Part shown: positions 56,501-64,000 of the stretch, one piece after another | Numbering within the stretch: position 1 is the stretch's first letter | Layout of the letters: every line of letters starts with the position of its first letter | Assembly (NCBI GenBank): GCA_001766655.1 | Contig: MJCC01000001.1 | Location: forward strand, 1,582,823-1,646,822 | Length of the DNA stretch: 64,000 nt | Direction of reading: 5' to 3' | Source of the DNA: Phytomonas francai | Taxonomy: Eukaryota > Euglenozoa > Kinetoplastea > Trypanosomatida > Trypanosomatidae | Program-made: the position numbers and the translations under genes | Notes under the pieces: model-generated | What the model was told of the DNA's origin: nothing | Seen by the model: only the letters and a program-made list of their open reading frames with translations | The model's database searches: none

Positions 56501-57226
56501 AATATCATGGCCCCTTCGGTCTGTCCTTGGCTTGACGAGAGTGTCTGCGTGCCCTTCACGCTGCGGACCTCGTACAGCAAGTTGTGCGCGGAGTTCGCGA
56601 CGCAGATCGACCCCGTGATTTTTAACTTGGCCACACTGATCTTTGCGTTTTGTGTGACCTTTCGCTATCCGGATACTCTCGGAGAAAGGGACGAAAAGGA
56701 GGGGTCTCAAGGAGGTGGCGGTGAAAGTATTCAGAGGGCCGTGAATAGCGGAGATTGGAGTAAATTCTTTCTCTTCAAGGTGGCCTTTATGAGAGTTTCG
56801 CAGACCTTCGCCTGTGATATGCAGACAGGACAGCAGATTATTCAGCTACGGCGGATGCTATGCGCCCGGCTTCGCGCGATGTGCCTTTTTTTAGAGCATC
56901 AAGCCGAAATCAAGGAGGACCTGGAAGCGAATAAGAAAAAGTACCCTGAAAAACAAGGCCAGGATGACTTTGGGATTCCTGATTCCTACTTGGAGAGCCC
57001 GAGCGATATCTCTGCCCTACTCCAGCAAGGGCTCACTGAACTGCTGAATCGCTTTGAGAACGTGCGGGGGAATATATCCATTCACCAAAGACGGCAAAGA
57101 GAGAAAAACTCCAAGGACGGCGAAACGAAGGCTTTCTGCACGGCGATTAATCACCCTCATACGATGCCATCACCTGCGATGGAATCGCTTCTTGTGCACT
57201 CTTGCAATGGAATATTTGAAATATAA
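53597..57226 (+). CDS. DExH-box helicase with DDFH motif II
   Basis: 1209 residues. Helicase motifs are in order: motif I GTGKSS near 294-299, Ia CQPRRTSAINLAQRV, motif II DDFHER at 389-394, motif III SAT near 422, motif V-like ATDIAEVSLTLPDVVVAIDSG and motif VI QRSGRVGR from 615. The family motif is DEAH or DExH; here the second acidic residue is Asp390 in place of Glu. Upstream are an 8-residue tandem repeat (53933-54100) and an acidic Lys/Glu stretch (about 205-235). After the core a DEAH-type winged-helix and ratchet region seems present (SILRSLDILVDGGFI). Role: ATP-dependent RNA unwinding in splicing, rRNA maturation or mitochondrial RNA metabolism; which of these is not decidable. Confidence 0.9.
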   Translation: MSSHSKKKFKPTVGADVAGLTNFNATGPSKRKLGFVVKPQSPTDNLPLDKATFRPFPLRAATPPNYAKGAQNKEKVGQSEHRAPNTLDPAEALGRDLFLGEAVHATPPLPLYMGPRSNPQMRPRSNPQMRPRSNPQMRPRSNPQMGPPLDPQMGPRLNPQMGPPFNSQMGAHLPIPRSASLAITPWRYSPTASAERDEPPKTEKEGKEEKEEGKEEKEEEKGEEKEKATPKPKENLVLKRFMQEYAAQNDMDGVAEHLREQLLSAQGMRGSLDVDRCLDIIEAHDVTLVVTDTGTGKSSLIPKGLYERDSTLRIVNCQPRRTSAINLAQRVSQLLGNEEPGEIVGYSVRGEVAGELGKTPIMYITNFTLLLFLLWRRPEDVPFTHIILDDFHERGPEIEVILVLLKLVLQKNSKMFKIILCSATAQADEWIDFFDNFSVGEYKQAKEMFPVHKYYMDDICKLVGTKCPLMNFVANNIVGSLQLHSITAVIKKTLSFLARVLDPSHGILVFLPGRNTVESFAKWIKENLNNELDPIMWHAGVDLAYIQEAIQRKPSMKKKVYLATDIAEVSLTLPDVVVAIDSGMQKRPLISEENPYSVVFPPLELLWEGSLSARQRSGRVGRVQQGFYFSMLHRDHFNHLLRGDSRTTNSVLSGIILLSLHLTEFPSNVFGLCYEKPRPISILRSLDILVDGGFIISGEHKLASQEVIQCIRHKNNDAIVSSNAWRKLISESQSPQRREELVENVFYYPDPINTRESVQKPRPCVSDYPFQKTLKGFFVTCLHTSIQPASVAFYGVMLNIPMLGIVASVVESVKNPFNMPYDICDKVEKLRMRNTISNTMRTFKGSLNSDIVSSVGAVLKYMEVQYSGFSDEAQEEWCKEHFISRIRLTEMVSMIQQMKEHVSIFSPLPQNDDIDDLLDQYDRYAHLLNFICVGSHLQNAVYMQKRKDNSRQSQKIGSGIFIKMNIENNIMAPSVCPWLDESVCVPFTLRTSYSKLCAEFATQIDPVIFNLATLIFAFCVTFRYPDTLGERDEKEGSQGGGGESIQRAVNSGDWSKFFLFKVAFMRVSQTFACDMQTGQQIIQLRRMLCARLRAMCLFLEHQAEIKEDLEANKKKYPEKQGQDDFGIPDSYLESPSDISALLQQGLTELLNRFENVRGNISIHQRRQREKNSKDGETKAFCTAINHPHTMPSPAMESLLVHSCNGIFEI
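53933..54100 (+). repeat. 24-bp coding tandem repeat, seven units
   Basis: Seven units of 24 bases (consensus around CCCCCGTTCGAATCCTCAGA) encode octapeptides such as MRPRSNPQ, with later units diverged to MGPPLDPQ, MGPRLNPQ and MGPPFNSQ. The first four units are almost identical, which suggests recent expansion. Confidence 0.95.
54209..54250 (+). repeat. 21-bp purine-only coding repeat, two units
   Basis: Two copies of a purine-rich 21-base unit (GAAGGTAAGGAGGAGAAGGA plus one base) encoding EGKEEKE, in the acidic part of the helicase. Confidence 0.85.
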
Positions 57227-57998
57227 TGATGTTGGTAACATAGAGAGAGAGAGAAATTAAGTTAAATACTGTAAGAGTATGTCGTATGGAAAATATGAAT
57301 CGTACGTTTTAGATATAGTAATGACTTTAATAAGGCGTAACATCTAAGGTTGACTAGTCATATTTTGATGCATATATGTGTACAATTTTTTACATAATAT
57401 ATATCGCTACGCTCATTCGGGCTCTGTTTTATTTTTTCTAGTGTTATTTTATAGGATTGTTTGCATTAATATTGTTCTTTATTCCGTTTTATTCCATCTA
57501 TATAATTTATACAATGTATTGTTTCCGATTTACGCTATTGGTGCTATAACGTTGCCCTCCCCCCCAAAGCATTTTTTAATATCATTAAGGTAGGTCAAAT
57601 AAAAACATGAAAGTACTTTACTTTTGAAGTTTAAAAAAAATTACGCGATATACTGGGCGCATTTCAGATTGAATGAGGTAGTACCTATCTTGTATCCACG
57701 TGTATAATACACCTTTATTATATTTTAACGGGGAAATTAGATCCTTAAAGTTAGCTTCACTTTGTACTTTTCCGTATTACATTCTTTTCTCCAATATTTT
57801 ATAACACTGCATAAAGGGCATCTATACTGGTATAAAGGAGACAGCAGTAAACACAAATTAAGGGGGTTTAGGAGGAACAAAAATAGACATAAGCTTTCTC
57901 TCAACTTTTTTTCCCCTTTCAAAAGGGAAAAAGCAGATTAAAATCAGATTCATTCTTTTTCCATTTCTTTTCTGTGGCCATAGTTTGTTACATTCCCG
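57227..57998. other. Intergenic, AT-rich
   Basis: No gene seen. The pyrimidine-rich stretches at 57896-57919 and 57953-57974 may direct splicing of the next gene. Confidence 0.55.
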
Positions 57999-60900
57999 AT
58001 GCCGTCTATAGAAGGCATCATTGTATTTTCAACCCCCGAAGAGGCTCGAAAACTCTTGAGTGTGCCCCCTTCCCACCAATCGACATCATCCAGGGTGTCC
58101 GAAATCCAGAAAAAAGAAAAACCTATGAATGTTAAAAACCGTTCACCATCGACTAAAAAAAAATGTATCTCTTCTACTGCATCTTATTCGCCCGCAAGCG
58201 AGGCGGTTTTACGCCATTACGACACCCTTCTCGCGTTTCTTCGTCAACGGTTCCACTACGAGGCGGCCTATAGGGGATGCCCTGTGGGCTATTCCGTCAA
58301 CGATTACTCTTTCCTTCAAGCCATTTCGCTGCCTTCAAAAACTGTGGAGGAAGACGCGTGCGCGATGGAAAATATTTATCTGGTTCGCATTGAGGAAGGG
58401 GGGTTTTCAGAGCAAACTTCGTGGTATTTCATCGACGTTGATGATCTTTATACGGCTAAAGGTAAGTTAAGAGGCCGTGGCGGGTCTCCGGAGGGCGTAG
58501 ACTGTGATGGAGATGAGAGAAAGAAATCGCTTAAGAGAAGGAGGGATTTGACCCCTCAGGGGGGTAATACTTCAAAGCGCACCGAACTCGATTGCGCTTT
58601 TATGAAGGCAAACTCGGACCCCAATAAGGGAGAGTGTGTTGAGGAGAAAGGGACGCCGATGATAATAGAGGCGGCGCGAAATCGCTGTTTCTCCATTCTT
58701 AACGACTTCTCACCTAAGGAGTCTTGGCAATTGACGCGAAACGAAGCGGAGGGGCTCCCTAAGGTAATTGTGGTGGCGCTATGCGATAGGGACTTTCCTC
58801 TTTTTTCATCCGTTGATTGCCTACTTGCTTTACCACAGTTCATTACTACCTTTGCCCGTCCTGAGGCCCTATCATCAGAGCAGAATGATGAAAACAGGAG
58901 CTCTGTAAACATCGTCGCCTCGAATTCTATCTCCTCAAAGGGGAGCTTTTTTGCTGTAAAAGGCTATCCACGAATTTTTCAGAGAAATAATTGCGATAGA
59001 GAGCGAGATTCTCAGGCTAGCGCACCACCTTTGACTCCACCAGAGTGGCTGATATCCAAGGGAGCGGATGATTCCCACTTTCCTCCGGGAGTTCAGGTCG
59101 TTCGAAGCGCGTTTGTTATTTCCTCACTTCATTTTGGAACTTGGTGTGTCCCGGGAGATTTTACATGGGACTTGCATCTTTTACAGAATAATGATGGTAC
59201 CCCCGACGGTGAAATAAACCCTTTTGAGCTTAAAGACGCAACCTGTCAACCGATTAAAGTAGGTCAATTTGAAGGAGTGGATAGTCTTGATCAGCTTATT
59301 CAAGACACCTTGGCGACTTGTTTACCATATAAGGGGCTGAACATTCTTGCACAATCTACCACAGCTCGACCTCACTCTGGTATTGCAGAAACATCACCTA
59401 AGCTTCGTTCTAAAGATGATCTGCTCTTTACCGATTCTCCTTTTCCATCGTACCGGTTTGATAACGCTAACAAAAATGCAGATACATCGCTTTATGAGTG
59501 TAAAATGCTTTCTCCTTGGGGGTGGGTATCGCAGACAGAGTTGATGCGAGCATGGAAAGTAATGCTCGAGGGAGTATTTCCTTTCTCTTCCAGCCCTCAG
59601 GAAGATGATTTGCTTTCTTTCATTTCCGTTTTCTCAAACCCCAAGAGCCGTACAACGCGCCAATCTAATCTATTGTTTCACGAGAATGTGGAGAGGATTC
59701 TTCAGGACGTTAACGAGCGATATGTACAGGGGATAAAAAATAAAAACAACAAATCAAATTTATCGCATCTTGATGAGTTTTCCAGCCCGTTGTGGATTTG
59801 CCAGAAGGTCTTACAGCAGGGGTTATTACTTTCCGAAAAATTTCTCTCCCCACAGAAAGATTCGTATTTAACGCCCTTTAATACACCTTGTGAATCTTAT
59901 TTTCAACAGAATGTTCTCGAGCAGTTGAGATATCTTGAAAGTTCATCCGACATGGCCGTTTTTAAGATTTTGCGTGCTTATAGAGGGTTATTTAATTATC
60001 CATTCCCTTCCTTATCACGTAAACGTACCCGCCATCCTCACCTGCATTTTCCTCTGTCTTCTCTTGACTTCAGCTTGAAGTGGCTTCGTAGGTTTGTTCG
60101 GGCTCCTTGCATTCTACTGGCGTCTTTGGCAGAGGCGGAAGATGGCCCTCAGACGGAGCTCAAAAAGAGTCTTCTTGAGAAGCGAAATGATGGGGCTGGT
60201 TTAGCTCGTTGTTTAAAAGAATCCGAGGAGGAGGAAGAGGAGGAGAAAAGCCCAGAGTTGGCCGATTTCGCGCAGCTCGTCTTTTTAACAAACGCGTTGC
60301 CGGGTGGGCATAAAAAGCCGCCATCCGGGCACGCGGGGGCCTCTGCCGAGGGTGGTATTTCCTCCTTTACCGCGGCTTCTTTGGGTCTTTTGGATAATCC
60401 CGCAGGCCGGGCGATAGCCGCCGCCGCGAATGCCTTCTTTTTTAATAATGGCGATAATAATGGCGATACGGCTGAGAATCAAAGCGATAAGGAAGACGTA
60501 AAACAAACAAAAGGGAAAACTCTCACGGAGGAGGCGAATTGGTCTTCACGGCCTGGGGCTAACGATGGGGAGGGGGGTTCTTCATCGGAGCCTTTCTGTG
60601 AAAAAGAAAAGCGTTTCGAGGATAGCGCGTTAATAGGTTTACAGCAGAAAGCGGTGTACTTTGCCGTTGAAATGGATCAGCCTAATACGCTTCATCTCAT
60701 CCGACTTTTGGAATGCTTCTTGAATCCCTCGGCAGGGCCTGGCGAGCAGACCGAGGAGGTGGAGGCTGCGGCTTTTAACAGCGAGAAGGTGGGCGCAAAT
60801 TTACGTGGGCTGTCTTTTGACCCTTTGGGCTCTGCCCGCGAAGGCGAGGCGGATGGGGCTGCCTTTTCTTTCCCTTTCCAGCTTCCTCCTCCCGCCCTGG

Positions 60901-61757
60901 CGGCTCTTCGCCAGTACTGGGATCATATCGCGGAGGAAGCAAACGACATTCTCGAAAGTTTTTTCGAGGAGGAGGCCGAGGAGGGGGATGAGTTTCAAAA
61001 AGATACGGATGCGAGCGAGCAGGACGGCACCTGGGATGCCGCGCCCACGCTCGACCATGAATCCTTTGCTGCCTGTACGAGCCATGAGCGTGAAACCCAG
61101 CCTGCCGATGGGGAAGCGAGCGATGGAGGAGCTGAGATAAGCTCTTCCGCGCATAGGCCAAGTTTTAAAAACGAAGGATTTAACGTTAAAGCGGCTTGGC
61201 GGACGCTGACAGGACTGGAAGCGCTGAAGCTTTACATGCAGCAGACGATTGCGCAGGCATCATCCATATCAACTGCCAAGGATAATTCGATGCTTTACGG
61301 TGGGGATAATGAGATGTACAGAATACCTGAATCCGAAGAGCGCTCTAATATCTGTTTGAAGGGTAAATTAACTCCGACAAACAAACAGGATGGACATTGG
61401 CTGCGGCATGCGTTGTTTATCCTGAGCTACGGTGCCGGCGATGCCCTAGAGTATCTGCGTTCTTCAGATATTACTGAAATAGCGGCGAAAACGCTAGAAA
61501 AAAAGTTAGGTGATCGCGCACCTAAAAGCAATCCTAACAATGCGAAAAGCAACAATTTAAAAAAGAAAACAGAAAATAATGAAATGCAAAGGATAAAGAA
61601 GGCTCCTCGTGGAGAATTGCAGCTCCAGTTATCCCGTCAGCTGGCGGTGATGCGGGCGGCTCGAACGCATTACTTAGCCTTTTGTGAGACCATTGTTTCC
61701 GCTTATGAAACCTTTTTGCACTGTTTACGTGCGGTTTCTACAACAGAAAAGTGTTAA
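57999..61757 (+). CDS. Unrecognised large protein
   Basis: 1252 residues, uninterrupted, first ATG used. No domain recognised. The start (MPSIEGIIVFSTPEEARKLL) has no signal peptide. Residues 70-160 seem globular (HYDTLLAFLRQRFHYEAAYR and NIYLVRIEEGGFSEQTSWYF). A long polar middle includes acidic runs (ESEEEEEEEKSPELADF, near 745) and low-complexity Asn/Asp stretches. The final 80 residues are basic and helical (LQLQLSRQLAVMRAARTHYL). Composition varies from AT-leaning to GC-leaning along the gene. Probably a kinetoplastid-specific scaffold or regulatory protein. Confidence 0.82.
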   Translation: MPSIEGIIVFSTPEEARKLLSVPPSHQSTSSRVSEIQKKEKPMNVKNRSPSTKKKCISSTASYSPASEAVLRHYDTLLAFLRQRFHYEAAYRGCPVGYSVNDYSFLQAISLPSKTVEEDACAMENIYLVRIEEGGFSEQTSWYFIDVDDLYTAKGKLRGRGGSPEGVDCDGDERKKSLKRRRDLTPQGGNTSKRTELDCAFMKANSDPNKGECVEEKGTPMIIEAARNRCFSILNDFSPKESWQLTRNEAEGLPKVIVVALCDRDFPLFSSVDCLLALPQFITTFARPEALSSEQNDENRSSVNIVASNSISSKGSFFAVKGYPRIFQRNNCDRERDSQASAPPLTPPEWLISKGADDSHFPPGVQVVRSAFVISSLHFGTWCVPGDFTWDLHLLQNNDGTPDGEINPFELKDATCQPIKVGQFEGVDSLDQLIQDTLATCLPYKGLNILAQSTTARPHSGIAETSPKLRSKDDLLFTDSPFPSYRFDNANKNADTSLYECKMLSPWGWVSQTELMRAWKVMLEGVFPFSSSPQEDDLLSFISVFSNPKSRTTRQSNLLFHENVERILQDVNERYVQGIKNKNNKSNLSHLDEFSSPLWICQKVLQQGLLLSEKFLSPQKDSYLTPFNTPCESYFQQNVLEQLRYLESSSDMAVFKILRAYRGLFNYPFPSLSRKRTRHPHLHFPLSSLDFSLKWLRRFVRAPCILLASLAEAEDGPQTELKKSLLEKRNDGAGLARCLKESEEEEEEEKSPELADFAQLVFLTNALPGGHKKPPSGHAGASAEGGISSFTAASLGLLDNPAGRAIAAAANAFFFNNGDNNGDTAENQSDKEDVKQTKGKTLTEEANWSSRPGANDGEGGSSSEPFCEKEKRFEDSALIGLQQKAVYFAVEMDQPNTLHLIRLLECFLNPSAGPGEQTEEVEAAAFNSEKVGANLRGLSFDPLGSAREGEADGAAFSFPFQLPPPALAALRQYWDHIAEEANDILESFFEEEAEEGDEFQKDTDASEQDGTWDAAPTLDHESFAACTSHERETQPADGEASDGGAEISSSAHRPSFKNEGFNVKAAWRTLTGLEALKLYMQQTIAQASSISTAKDNSMLYGGDNEMYRIPESEERSNICLKGKLTPTNKQDGHWLRHALFILSYGAGDALEYLRSSDITEIAAKTLEKKLGDRAPKSNPNNAKSNNLKKKTENNEMQRIKKAPRGELQLQLSRQLAVMRAARTHYLAFCETIVSAYETFLHCLRAVSTTEKC

Positions 61758-62257
61758 ATCGTACCCTTCCCATTTCTTTCACCTGACCTTAATTCAGGAT
61801 ATCTATATCTATATCTATCCATAGATATTTGTTTTTTTTTGTTCATTTTTTTCCCCAACAACAGACATTTTTAAACTAATATTTTTTTTACGTCTATAGT
61901 TTCAATATTTTTGATATTCCTTTTATTATTATTATTGATTTCCTTTCTATCATACCCTCCTTCAGCAGAATATGGTGCATTTTCATGCATACCAAAGAAT
62001 TCCCAGACTTGAGCTTTAAAGCTTATAGCATATTGCTTCAACATTTTGTTTGCAAACACATTGATCAATAAATCTTTGCCTTCACCAACCATTCTTTCTT
62101 TTTAAAAATTCAACAGTCCTCAATAGTCGTAGCTAATCATTACGTAAACACACTAGCTGAGAATATACACTTCAGAAGTTTTTTTATAATTCTTCTTGGG
62201 CCAATCTATATTTAAAAGGGCGGGTCCGACCTGGCAGCGATAACGTAGCCCTTCACT
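61758..62257. other. Intergenic, AT-rich
   Basis: Short ATATCT repeats at about 61798-61818, T-rich tracts at 61832-61856; no gene supported. Confidence 0.55.
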
Positions 62258-63616
62258 ATGATTTCACGACCTCTCCTCAGTAGGTTATCTCCTCGTCATC
62301 TCCCAGCGTGTTGGCGGCTGCGCTTTCACGTGGGTTATAAATTAACCGCGCACGCCTTCCCCGCGAGGCCTTCGCAGCGGTTTTTTTCAAAAGAAACCTC
62401 CCCGGGCAGCGCCGGGGATACCTTGCGCGAGGCTCTTGGCAGCGTCCCCGGTCGTGGGCGGAATTTCGAGGATTTTCACGTGGCCTCTTCTTCTTCTTCT
62501 TTTTCTTCCGCGAACTCTTCCGGAACGAGGCCGGGGAGCTCTGCCGAGGACGTCTTCGGCGAAACCGACGCGATCGCGGCGGCCGCGGGGGCGGCTCGTC
62601 CGGTCGAAGCCCCGCAAAGCCTCGCGAGCGGCGCCGACGACGAAACCGAACGCGGGAAAGCGAACCGCGGAGGAAATGAAAAGGAAAAGGAAGAAAAGGA
62701 CGAAGGAAATGGAAAGGAAAAGGAAGAAAAGGACGGGGAGGCGGGCGACGCGACGACGCGGGCGCGGCGCCGCCGCCAGAAGCGCCGCGCGCGCTCCGTG
62801 GATACGATCCTCGGCGACGTCATCCACGACGCGCTTCGCCTGCGGGATATGGGGCATAAACCGGACGCCGACTTCGTCTACAAACGCACGCAGGAGCGCG
62901 TGTACGAGGCCGAGTACGGGCGAAAGCCGCCTGGGAAGAAGGAGTTCGCGGTGAAGTACACGCCCTTCCCGCCGGATATGCGGCTTCGGCGGCTTTTCCC
63001 GCTGGAGGGGGGGGAGGGGGGCGTGGGGGTGGGGCTGGGCGCCTTCCTCGCCGAGGACCCCTGGCCGGCGCGCGCGATCACCGCCGCGAACCCCGTCTGG
63101 ACCGAGCGCGAGCGCGAGGACGACCTCCGCGCGAACGGCGGGAAGGCCCTCAAGGCCTGGGAGGACCGCCTCTTCAACCCGCGCGAGGGCTTCGACCTCC
63201 TCGGCGAGTTCACCGACGCCGTCGAGGAGCTTCGGCACTGGACGGGGCAGTTTATCGTCTTCCTGCGCGAGGTCCCCATTTCCCAGCGCCGGACGCTGCC
63301 TTTTTTGCACGAATGGCATCGCCTCCTCGTCCATCGCCTGATTCGCGCGGAGCGGCGCTACGGCCGGGTCCGGGATGCCGCCCTCGCGCACTGCAAGGCC
63401 TCCCCGGCGATGTTTAAACGCACCGAGGCGGTTTTGGATGCCGTGCGCGAGTTGTACGCGGAGGCCCATCGCTCGCTGTCAAGCCCGAACTACGACCCAC
63501 TGCGGATGAAGAAGTCGGCCATCGCGCCCTTTATGCGGATGACGCCCCGCGAGTTCGACGCGTGGATGGCGGAGGAGCAGCAAAAGCACAACGCCATTAT
63601 CGCTGATTTATCGTAA
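62258..63616 (+). CDS. Unrecognised protein with probable mitochondrial presequence
   Basis: 452 residues. The N-terminal 45 residues (MISRPLLSRLSPRHLPACWR, ending RPSQRFFSKE) are Arg-rich with no acidic residue until the end, a strong mitochondrial presequence with a plausible cleavage near RFFS. A low-complexity Ser/Ala and Lys/Glu segment follows, including a 33-base duplicated unit (62672-62737). From about residue 180 the sequence is globular and basic (RRQKRRARSVDTILGDVIHDALRLRD, then ELRHWTGQFIVFLREVPISQRRTLPFLHEW). It resembles the style of kinetoplastid mitochondrial ribosomal or editing-associated proteins, but no family is recognised. The reverse frame 62387-63469 is a shadow. Confidence 0.85.
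   Translation: MISRPLLSRLSPRHLPACWRLRFHVGYKLTAHAFPARPSQRFFSKETSPGSAGDTLREALGSVPGRGRNFEDFHVASSSSSFSSANSSGTRPGSSAEDVFGETDAIAAAAGAARPVEAPQSLASGADDETERGKANRGGNEKEKEEKDEGNGKEKEEKDGEAGDATTRARRRRQKRRARSVDTILGDVIHDALRLRDMGHKPDADFVYKRTQERVYEAEYGRKPPGKKEFAVKYTPFPPDMRLRRLFPLEGGEGGVGVGLGAFLAEDPWPARAITAANPVWTEREREDDLRANGGKALKAWEDRLFNPREGFDLLGEFTDAVEELRHWTGQFIVFLREVPISQRRTLPFLHEWHRLLVHRLIRAERRYGRVRDAALAHCKASPAMFKRTEAVLDAVRELYAEAHRSLSSPNYDPLRMKKSAIAPFMRMTPREFDAWMAEEQQKHNAIIADLS
62672..62737 (+). repeat. 33-bp coding duplication
   Basis: Two near-identical 33-base purine-rich units encode GNEKEKEEKDE and GNGKEKEEKDG. Confidence 0.9.
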
Positions 63617-63837
63617 ATAAGGGGGGTGGTTGTTGGTGTGCGGGGAGGGAGGCGGGTTAACAGCCTTGATCAGAAGGGATAACGTTAAAAAGGAACAGAA
63701 ATTTCTAAGTCGCTTTCGAACGATCAATAGCATTCCGATGTATAGGGTGGGTTGGAGGTGATGTTTAACATTTACCTAAGTTCTCCATTTTCATCATTTA
63801 TACTTTCTTCCAAAATTATTTAGTGAAGTTTTGAATC
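63617..63837. other. Intergenic before last gene
   Basis: AT-rich with a pyrimidine segment at 63801-63811 and AG at 63822-63823, a candidate acceptor 14 bases before the next start. Confidence 0.5.
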
Positions 63838-64000
63838 ATGCATTCGCGGGCTTCGAGAACCTTACGCCGCGTTCAGTCAAGTCTCTTTGCTTCTCAAACA
63901 AGTTCAAGTGCGCTGGTTTTAGCGGTACTATCCTATACTGACCTCAGGCTTGATTTCAAAAAAGACCAGAATGCGACCTGTCCTCGACGTTGTTCTTCTT
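63838..64000 (+). CDS. Start of a further gene, 3' end outside window
   Basis: The ATG at 63838 opens a frame of 54 codons that reaches the end of the window without a stop. Its base composition rises to gene-like values right at this ATG, and a splice-acceptor-like TTTAG lies 14 bases upstream. The peptide begins MHSRASRTLRRVQSSLFASQ: Arg/Ser-rich with no acidic residue in the first 30, which suits a mitochondrial presequence. Too short to name. Confidence 0.55.
   Translation, partial: MHSRASRTLRRVQSSLFASQTSSSALVLAVLSYTDLRLDFKKDQNATCPRRCSS

Noticed and set aside
62387..63469. Reverse-strand frame of 360 codons
   Set aside because: Lies wholly opposite a better supported + strand gene with a presequence; no independent support.
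1..64000. Reassigned stop codons throughout the genome
   Set aside because: Many very long frames contain no internal stops, Trp is TGG, and all three stops terminate genes at expected family ends; only two local TAA cases are odd.

Overview
The window looks like a piece of a kinetoplastid nuclear chromosome, most likely from a trypanosomatid. The grounds are: every convincing gene lies on the + strand, as in a polycistronic transcription unit; genes are intronless and separated by AT-rich spacers; many starts are preceded by a pyrimidine tract and an AG that would serve as a spliced-leader acceptor; and a full-length, 92-residue KMP-11 (kinetoplastid membrane protein 11, a lineage marker) is present. 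I cannot name the genus. The genetic code appears standard: TGG is used for Trp and very long frames stay open.

Layout. 1-1778: 3' part of an unrecognised gene. 2050-2799: ribosomal protein eS6. 3367-4488: complex I NDUFA9 subunit. 5642-6039: frameshifted ribosomal protein eL32. 6510-7106: LisH-like protein. 8331-11774: P-type cation ATPase of the ENA/IID kind. 13378-15444: kinesin. 17247-18269: ArfGAP. 18808-20712: Cys-cluster protein. 21048-23363: ubiquitin-like/RIIa-repeat protein with an in-frame extension to 23657. 24345-24962: SNARE YKT6. 25542-26456: acidic, frame-ambiguous gene. 26832-32100: two membrane-anchored short-chain dehydrogenases flanking a lipase-fold protein whose nucleophile serine is replaced. 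32515-35415: unknown. 35716-36210: ribosomal protein uL11. 36685-37626 and 39458-40534: RRM proteins. 40774-41052: KMP-11, followed by a decayed KMP-11 copy. 42428-45036: unknown mitochondrial-type protein, then a methyltransferase-like protein. 45624-52691: very large ATG2-like lipid-transfer protein containing a 155-base assembly gap. 53597-57226: DExH helicase. 57999-63616: two unknown proteins. 63838 onward: start of another gene that runs off the window.

The genes are not a functional operon. They are the usual mixture in a trypanosomatid transcription unit: translation (eS6, eL32, uL11), membrane traffic and autophagy (ArfGAP, YKT6, ATG2), ion transport, cytoskeleton (kinesin, KMP-11, a possible docking protein) and RNA binding. 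Expression control would be post-transcriptional.

The most unusual content is a set of broken or unorthodox genes: two genes in which an in-frame TAA is followed by coding-like sequence (23361 and 31981), a catalytic Ser-to-Ala change in the lipase-like gene, a 2-base frameshift in eL32, a tandem KMP-11 pseudogene, and an exact 35-bp duplication placed upstream of both dehydrogenase genes. I saw no tRNA, rRNA, CRISPR array, intact transposon or retroposon.
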